From: Bacteroidales bacterium UBA1192
GTDB taxonomy: Bacteria > Bacteroidota > Bacteroidia > Bacteroidales > Bacteroidaceae
DNA: 11,880 bases
Direction of reading: 5' to 3'
Assembly (NCBI GenBank): GCA_002310175.1
Contig: DBYG01000015.1
Span: 1 to 11,880 of the forward strand
The position numbers were made by a program, and so were the translations under genes. Positions 7,097 to 11,880 of the stretch are shown here, piece after piece; the first letter of the stretch is position 1, and the number at the start of each line of letters is the position of its first letter. The notes below the pieces were generated by a model. That model saw only the letters and a program-made list of their open reading frames with translations, did not search any database and was not told the DNA's origin.

Positions 7097-8445
7097 TCGA
7101 ATGTGAGCCAGTCAACCTGAACCTTTCCTGCTGTAGCCATGCGTACCTTCAGGTGGTGGATACCCTTCTTGGCTCCTGAAACCTTTCCTGATACTGTCAC
7201 AAACTGACGGTCAGCGGGGACATCGACAGTAGCTATTATATTATCATCCTGCAGAATCTCAAGAGTACCGGCCGACGGGGGAACAACCTTGACGGTAACC
7301 TTCTTGGGAGCTTTCTTGAAATCAACGGTATTGTACTTGGCCCATGCACCTTTCTCATAGAACACGGTCTTCCAGCCTGCGAAATAGTTGCTCGGCTCCA
7401 GATAGGCGATAGAGTCACCTGATGCGCTCAGTTGGGTATAGCGGTCAAGTTGGATCTGACTCTTGGAGTCAGTCACACCGATTCCGCGCAGGGTGGGTTT
7501 GACCATACGTATGGTGCCGTCGGGCTCAAAGAAAATACTGTCAGCGCATACTGAACGGTTCTTGTCAAAATCAGGTGAGAACTCGTTGTGGTGGTAGAAC
7601 AGATAGGTCTGGCCCTTGAACTCAATGATGGAGTGATGGTTGGTCCAGCAATGGTTGGCGTGCTCCTCAAAGAAGACTCCCATGAACTTGTAGGGACCGA
7701 AGATATTGTCAGCCATACAGTATGCCAGAACCTCTTCCACATCACGTGCCCACGGGAAGGTCATGTAGTACTTGCCGTTGTGTTTGTAGAGGTACGGACC
7801 TTCCACGAGTCCCTTGGTGGGAACCTCCTCAACGCGATGGCGGTCAGCGGGATCGGTGGAGATGGACTTCCAGTCAGGATTCAGCTTGGTGATAGTTATT
7901 CCGGGCATAACCAGATAACCGGTGCCGTCATCATCCACGAAGATGCAGGGGTCTATTCCGCCCACACCCTCAATAGGAGTTGCCTCAGGGGTATAGGGGC
8001 CCTCTGGATAGTCTGATGTGCAGATACCCACACGGTTGCCTCCGAATCCCCGACGCCCGTCGGCACTCGGTTGTGGTTTGGCTCCTGCCGGGAAGAAGAA
8101 ATAGTACTTGCCGTTGTTGGGGTTCTGCTTGCAGTCCGGTGCCCACATGGAGTAGCCGGATGCATTTACCCAAGGTGCGCTCCACTGATCCACAATCATA
8201 CCGTTGTCAGTCCAGTCGGTCAGATTGCTTGAAGAGAACACATGATAGTCTGCCATGCAGAACCAGTCCTTACGGGCATATTCTGCAGGAGCCTTGATGT
8301 CATGTGACGGAAATACATACACTTTGTCACCCACCACAAGTGCGGAGGGGTCGGCTGAGAACTGGTCCCTGACGATAGGGTTCTGTGCCGATGCCGCTGC
8401 TGACACTAATGCCACAACAGCCATTGTCAGAAATCTTGCTTTCAT
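7093..8445 (-). CDS. Secreted GH43 glycosidase with CBM6-like C-terminal domain
   Basis: The 450-residue protein has a type I signal peptide (MKARFLTMAVVALVSAAASAQ, cleavage after ASA, residue 20). Residues about 21-320 form a GH43 propeller with the expected acidic residues: Asp32 (FSADPSALVVGDKVYVF), Asp165 (GGIDPCIFVDDDGTGYLV) and Glu215 (LVEGPYLYKHNGKYYMTF). WTNHHSIIEF at 267-276 carries histidines at a place where many GH43 enzymes have a metal- or substrate-contacting His. Residues about 325-450 are a beta-sandwich ending GIHHLKVRM...VQVDWLTFE, typical of CBM6-like modules appended to xylan-active GH43 enzymes. It starts 7 bp after the GH30 stop and overlaps the next GH43 gene by 4 bp, so the three genes are almost certainly co-transcribed. 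Beta-xylosidase or arabinofuranosidase activity is likely; which one cannot be settled here. Confidence 0.88.
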   Translation of the reverse strand: MKARFLTMAVVALVSAAASAQNPIVRDQFSADPSALVVGDKVYVFPSHDIKAPAEYARKDWFCMADYHVFSSSNLTDWTDNGMIVDQWSAPWVNASGYSMWAPDCKQNPNNGKYYFFFPAGAKPQPSADGRRGFGGNRVGICTSDYPEGPYTPEATPIEGVGGIDPCIFVDDDGTGYLVMPGITITKLNPDWKSISTDPADRHRVEEVPTKGLVEGPYLYKHNGKYYMTFPWARDVEEVLAYCMADNIFGPYKFMGVFFEEHANHCWTNHHSIIEFKGQTYLFYHHNEFSPDFDKNRSVCADSIFFEPDGTIRMVKPTLRGIGVTDSKSQIQLDRYTQLSASGDSIAYLEPSNYFAGWKTVFYEKGAWAKYNTVDFKKAPKKVTVKVVPPSAGTLEILQDDNIIATVDVPADRQFVTVSGKVSGAKKGIHHLKVRMATAGKVQVDWLTFE

Positions 8446-8452
8446 TTTTGAA

Positions 8453-10981
8453 TTAATATTGGTTATTGAAAATTGTCTTCCTCACCTTTCGGGTTCCGTC
8501 CGGATATATGGTCTCTTCTATATATATACCGTTTTCAGGCTCTGGTTCCAGACACTCCTTTCCGTTAAGGTAATAGAGCTTGACCTGTGCTGCTGACACA
8601 GGCAGCTGCTGTACGGCTGTTGCCACCTTAAATGTAACCGTAAACGATATGGGTTCCCTGACCTTCACGGAATAGCTGTTGTCAGTCACTGATTCCGTAA
8701 CGTCTGTCCCGTTCATGAGCAGTCTGTCAAGCTCGAAACCGTCATCAGGGATTATGGTAAGCTTGACGGACCGGTTGTAAATCACGCTTTCGGCATTAAG
8801 TGAAGCGTTCCCGTGTTCTCCGCAATCTACCGACACGCTGATTCTGGACTGTTCAAAACGTGCTTCAAGAGTCCTGTCGCCCGTTATCACAAAAGAGTAT
8901 TCTATATCAGAGCATACCAGGGTGTCCTTCTCGAACCAGCCTGTGAACTCATACCTCTCCTTTGTGATGTCGGCCACTACGGTGATGGTGTCCAGATATC
9001 TTGTGTCGGAACTGACCAGTGAGCCCTTGATATGAGCTCCACCTCCGAAAGTTGACTTGAGAGTGATATTGAAATTCCGTCCTATGAACTGTGGCTTTAC
9101 GGAAACAGGTCCGTTTACATATAGTCTTAGTACGGAGTCATCGGTCTCAATAAAGGAGTCACCTATCTCCCATCCGGAGACACAGTAACCCCAGTCAGGA
9201 ACGGCTTTCAGGAACGCTGAATCACCATGCGCGTACTCTCCTGCTCCTTCTGTCCTTCCCAGGTCAGTTTGAGCCGCTTCAACCATGTAACGGTTTATTT
9301 CAACGATGGCATTGAATGTCATGCTGCCGTTCACCTTTCCAGAATAGGGGTTGGAGGAAATGGTATTGCCATCCGGGTCAACCCATGAAATGAAATGGTA
9401 ACCCTCATCAGGAACGGCAAGTATGGTGAAGGTCTCGCCCTCACTATAGACACCGGAGCCTGATAATCTGGCGCCATTGACAGAAGGTAACGCTACACCA
9501 TATATATTATCAGTGCTGAAAAGAGCGGTAAGAGTTATATCATTCTCCACAGTCAGGCTAAGTAAAGGAGAACTGCCCACTACCAGACTGTCGGACATCC
9601 AGCATACGAACCGGTTACCGTCCGCAGGAATTGCATTTAACACAGCAGTATCGCCGTATGCATAGCTGCCTGCACCTTCCACTCTGCCTTCACCGCTTAC
9701 ATCCAGTATCACATCCCCCATAGTGGCTCTCTCGAATACGAAAGTGCAGACACTGTATTGAGGTATGCTCCCTACCGGAGCGGCAGTACGCGCATCGTAT
9801 GAAAGCTGACTCTTTTTCATATTCATGGTTTCGGTGGTCACTACCGACACTCCTTTCTTAACTTCAAACGGAAGCCTGAAGGTCATGTCATAGTCAGTCT
9901 GGCTGGGATTCATCACCATGAAAATGATACTGTCACCTGTTACTGAACGGTAGGCCGAGCCATATACTCCGCTGGTTCCACTGAATGAATGCTGTATGCG
10001 GGTGGTTCCGGACACGTACTTGGCAAAATGCGAGAGGATATATCCCCTCTTGGTTATCTGTCCGTTCACGGTCCCGTAATTTCCGTCACCCATGCAGCCA
10101 TAGTAACGCTTGAGCGAATAGTGAACCCATGCGCTCATATTGGCCAGCATGGCATCATTCACGCTTTTGGCAAACAGGAATCCGTCATCTTTCCAATTTA
10201 TGTTCTGTCCCTGATTTTCCTGACGGTCGTTTATCAGGTATTCCGTCATCCAGACCTCTTTTCCCTTCTTTTCAGCCAGTGGATATGAGGAACCGTTCCA
10301 ACCGTAAAAATGACCGCCAACAATGTCAAGTTCCCTGCAGGCATCGGAGTCATTCAGGATAGGATCTATATATGAATGGGTGAAATGGACATCCTCCGGA
10401 CAGATTATCTGGGCATTTATCCTGCTGCCGTATTTCTTGAGGAAATTCACGAACTCAGCACTTGTCCATTCACAGCTCTGGTAACTGGTGGACCAGTCAG
10501 GCTCATTCTGAAGGGAAATGCCGTCAATAGTGACACCGTTGTCCTTCATCTTGGAGATGAACCGGTTGAGAAAATCAGCCCAGTCGGCATACCGGCTTTC
10601 AAGAAGGTGTCCTCCGTTGCTGTCTGAATTGTTGTCCTTCCAGCCGGCAGGTGGGCTCCACGGTGATGCGAAAATGTATGCGCCGTATTTCTCTGCTCTC
10701 TTGGCATTGGAAACAGCACTGTTCCATGACCATTCGGAGTTTCCTATATACAGACGCATTATGTTATAACCGAGTTGGTTTTCACCCTTTCCATACATCT
10801 TGTCTATGTCAGAATCACCCAGCCAGTAACTCCATGTAGGACTGGGGGAGAAACCTCCGAAACCGGATACATGCTGGTACTCCGTTCCTATATTAACGCT
10901 GACTGATGCATTCCTGGAAAATGCAGGCATTATTGTGCAGACTAAAGCCGGAATAACAGTAATTAACAGACGCTTCAACAT
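8453..10981 (-). CDS. Secreted GH30 endoxylanase with InlB-type repeats and C-terminal tail
   Basis: The 842-residue protein has a signal peptide (MLKRLLITVIPALVCTIMPAFS). Residues about 25-415 are a GH30 barrel plus side beta-domain: Glu160 in LQNEPDW is the likely acid/base and Glu247 in VWMTEY the nucleophile. SLKRYYG at 289-295 aligns with the WYIRRSYG segment of Bacillus XynC, keeping the arginine (Arg292 here) that contacts the glucuronic acid branch, so a GH30 subfamily 8 glucuronoxylanase is likely. Residues about 421-795 hold five divergent InlB B-type beta repeats of roughly 70 residues (motifs such as GAGSYAYGDTAVLNAIPADG, YSEGETFTILAVPDEGYHFISW, YAHGDSAFLKAVPDWGY). The tail LYYLNG...NGIYIEE...DGTRKVRKTIF ends it. 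An upstream in-frame ATG at 11011 was rejected because it precedes the promoter -7 element. It is the first gene of the xylan operon. Confidence 0.9.
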   Translation of the reverse strand: MLKRLLITVIPALVCTIMPAFSRNASVSVNIGTEYQHVSGFGGFSPSPTWSYWLGDSDIDKMYGKGENQLGYNIMRLYIGNSEWSWNSAVSNAKRAEKYGAYIFASPWSPPAGWKDNNSDSNGGHLLESRYADWADFLNRFISKMKDNGVTIDGISLQNEPDWSTSYQSCEWTSAEFVNFLKKYGSRINAQIICPEDVHFTHSYIDPILNDSDACRELDIVGGHFYGWNGSSYPLAEKKGKEVWMTEYLINDRQENQGQNINWKDDGFLFAKSVNDAMLANMSAWVHYSLKRYYGCMGDGNYGTVNGQITKRGYILSHFAKYVSGTTRIQHSFSGTSGVYGSAYRSVTGDSIIFMVMNPSQTDYDMTFRLPFEVKKGVSVVTTETMNMKKSQLSYDARTAAPVGSIPQYSVCTFVFERATMGDVILDVSGEGRVEGAGSYAYGDTAVLNAIPADGNRFVCWMSDSLVVGSSPLLSLTVENDITLTALFSTDNIYGVALPSVNGARLSGSGVYSEGETFTILAVPDEGYHFISWVDPDGNTISSNPYSGKVNGSMTFNAIVEINRYMVEAAQTDLGRTEGAGEYAHGDSAFLKAVPDWGYCVSGWEIGDSFIETDDSVLRLYVNGPVSVKPQFIGRNFNITLKSTFGGGAHIKGSLVSSDTRYLDTITVVADITKERYEFTGWFEKDTLVCSDIEYSFVITGDRTLEARFEQSRISVSVDCGEHGNASLNAESVIYNRSVKLTIIPDDGFELDRLLMNGTDVTESVTDNSYSVKVREPISFTVTFKVATAVQQLPVSAAQVKLYYLNGKECLEPEPENGIYIEETIYPDGTRKVRKTIFNNQY

Positions 10982-10998
10982 AATAAGAGTGTTTAAAA

Positions 10999-11029
10999 GC
11001 AAAGGTATCATATTTTTTCCAATAACAAT
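10999..11029 (-). promoter_or_regulatory. Promoter of the xylan-degradation operon
   Basis: On the minus strand TACCTTTGC (11007-10999) matches the -7 consensus TAnnTTTG plus pyrimidine exactly. ATTG at 11029-11026 is a one-mismatch -33 element 18 bp upstream. Transcription would start just after 10999, leaving a leader of under 20 nt before ATG 10981. This placement decides the GH30 start, because the alternative ATG at 11011 lies upstream of the expected transcript start. Confidence 0.68.
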
Positions 11030-11040
11030 GCCAACATAGG

Positions 11041-11082
11041 AAAAACAATCAGCGGAGAGACCCGATTGGGCTCCCCGCTGAT
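11041..11082 (-). terminator. Intrinsic terminator of the right flanking gene
   Basis: Read on the minus strand, ATCAGCGG (11082-11075) pairs with CCGCTGAT (11055-11048), with further GGAG/CTCT and CCC/GGG pairing inside and an AATC loop. TGTTTTT (11047-11041 by complement) follows. It starts about 20 bp after the stop at 11104 and lies just before the xylan operon promoter. Confidence 0.85.
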
Positions 11083-11103
11083 ATTATATGTCAGTTGGTC
11101 AGA

Positions 11104-11388
11104 TTACTTGACAAGTATCTTCTCAACCTTACGTGCACCGTTCTTTCCGGTGGTAACCTTGATGGAGATACCGTCAGGCTGTGCCGTACGTACACCGTTC
11201 AGGTTGTAGTACTTCACGTCGGCAGCTGACTCGATCGGAGCTACTGAAGTCTTGACGTCCTCAATCTCAGCGTTGATGTTGGCAATCTCAGCGGCGTAGT
11301 CGATAGGATCAACGGAGATCAGTATCAGTGACCAGTCGTCAAGCCTTGACCATGCGTTGCAACCGGTATGTACTGCTGTCAGGTCAAG
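11104..11388 (-). repeat. Right arm of the 285-bp identical inverted repeat
   Basis: This is the reverse complement of 493-777 with no mismatch found. It covers the last 95 codons including the stop. The identity ends at the stop codon on one side and at 11389 (C here, equivalent to G on the coding strand, versus A in the left copy) on the other. Confidence 0.93.
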
Positions 11389-11880
11389 CACACCGTCAGT
11401 GACAACGATGTTCTCCCAAGTGTTGTCAACAGCATTCTGGCCTTTATCTACTGCCAGTGTGTCACCGTTGGCAATCACATGCTGACTAGCGATTTTGTCC
11501 TCACCGGCACCGAACTTGACACCAAGGGTATATGTACCGTTAGGCAGGTCGGTTACAGTCTGCTTCAGAGTGTAGCTTGAACTCCAGTCAGCAGCGATAC
11601 CACCTTGCTTAGCGTAACCCGGCTCAGCGTAGCCACCACCGTCGAGTCCGTTAGGACCATATGCTGCATGTACACTACCTGTGGTCTGGACGCTCCAGCC
11701 CGGGAATACATCGTCTACATACTCATTGTTGGCCTTGATTCTCCAGCTGGTACGGCCTGCGTAAGCATAATAGTAATCCTCAATCTGATTACCCAGGGTA
11801 CCTACCATGTAGAGACCTGCGTTGCGGATGAATCCGCTGAAGTCAATACCCTCGGCCGGGATCTCCTCAGCATCAGCAAG
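11104..11880 (-). CDS. Second C-terminal part of an exported carbohydrate-binding-like protein (5' end outside window)
   Basis: The minus-strand frame is open to base 11880, so the 258 visible residues lack the N-terminus; the ATG at 11808 is internal. The layout equals that of the gene at 1-777: LADAEEIPAEGIDFSGFI at the edge, a beta-sandwich domain (WRIKANNEYVDDVFPGW, TVTDLPNGTYTLGVKFGAG, WSRLDDWSLILISV), an acidic helical linker and the YYNLNG...KVEKILVK tail. The last 94 residues are identical to the other copy. The N-terminal half differs at many places, including two compensating one-codon gaps (DDVFPG against DVYPG, YAEPGYA against YVDEAGYA). A terminator follows, then the xylan operon promoter, so it is transcribed separately from the GH30 gene. 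Ligand and full architecture are unknown. Confidence 0.75.
   Translation of the reverse strand, partial: LADAEEIPAEGIDFSGFIRNAGLYMVGTLGNQIEDYYYAYAGRTSWRIKANNEYVDDVFPGWSVQTTGSVHAAYGPNGLDGGGYAEPGYAKQGGIAADWSSSYTLKQTVTDLPNGTYTLGVKFGAGEDKIASQHVIANGDTLAVDKGQNAVDNTWENIVVTDGVLDLTAVHTGCNAWSRLDDWSLILISVDPIDYAAEIANINAEIEDVKTSVAPIESAADVKYYNLNGVRTAQPDGISIKVTTGKNGARKVEKILVK

Noticed and set aside
1..11880. Insertion sequence or transposon bounded by the inverted ends
   Set aside because: There is no transposase or integrase gene, and the inverted ends are coding sequence of paralogous genes that stay open to the window edges.
1..11880. CRISPR array, tRNA or rRNA genes
   Set aside because: No regularly spaced repeats with unique spacers, no tRNA-like cloverleaf and no rRNA-like sequence were seen; the only non-coding stretch over 300 bp is 3411-3715.

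Overview
The window looks like Bacteroidota DNA, most likely a Prevotella-like gut or rumen fibre degrader. The signs are promoters of the TAnnTTTG type with short leaders, absence of strong Shine-Dalgarno sites, an ECF sigma/anti-sigma gene pair, xylan-active GH30 and GH43 enzymes with secretion or lipoprotein signals, and several exported proteins ending in the same 'YYNxxG...GI.I...DG..KV.K' C-terminal tail. The genus is an inference from style, not from a marker gene.

Layout, left to right. (1) 1-777, plus strand: the C-terminal part of an exported protein with a jelly-roll-like binding domain and the C-terminal tail, followed by a clear terminator. (2) 924-3410, plus strand: a secreted lamin-tail/CotH-kinase-like protein with its own promoter. 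(3) 3411-3715: a non-coding convergence zone with a strong hairpin terminator. (4) 5372-3716, minus strand: a three-gene unit of ECF sigma factor, one-pass membrane anti-sigma candidate and exported tryptophan-rich Spy/CpxP-like protein. (5) 5420-5465: a perfect 46-bp palindrome. (6) 10981-5465, minus strand: a xylan-degradation operon of secreted GH30 endoxylanase with InlB-type repeats, secreted GH43 with a CBM6-like tail, and GH43 lipoprotein, with junctions of 7 bp and a 4-bp overlap. (7) 11880-11104, minus strand: a second C-terminal fragment paralogous to (1), with its own terminator.

The GH30 enzyme should cut the xylan backbone, probably glucuronoxylan, and the two GH43 enzymes should remove arabinose and/or xylose from the products. 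No SusC/SusD pair, transporter or hybrid two-component sensor is visible here, so this is at most part of a polysaccharide utilisation locus. The ECF unit lies directly downstream on the same strand, separated from the xylan operon only by the palindrome; a functional link is possible but unproven.

The most unusual structure is the frame of the window. Its two ends are homologous base for base in inverted orientation (position p matches 11881-p). The last 285 bp of the two coding sequences are identical and the match stops exactly at the stop codons, while the upstream halves have diverged. This points to gene conversion or module exchange, makes the interior a candidate for inversion by homologous recombination, and suggests that the sequence may be a whole assembly contig broken in a repeated gene family.
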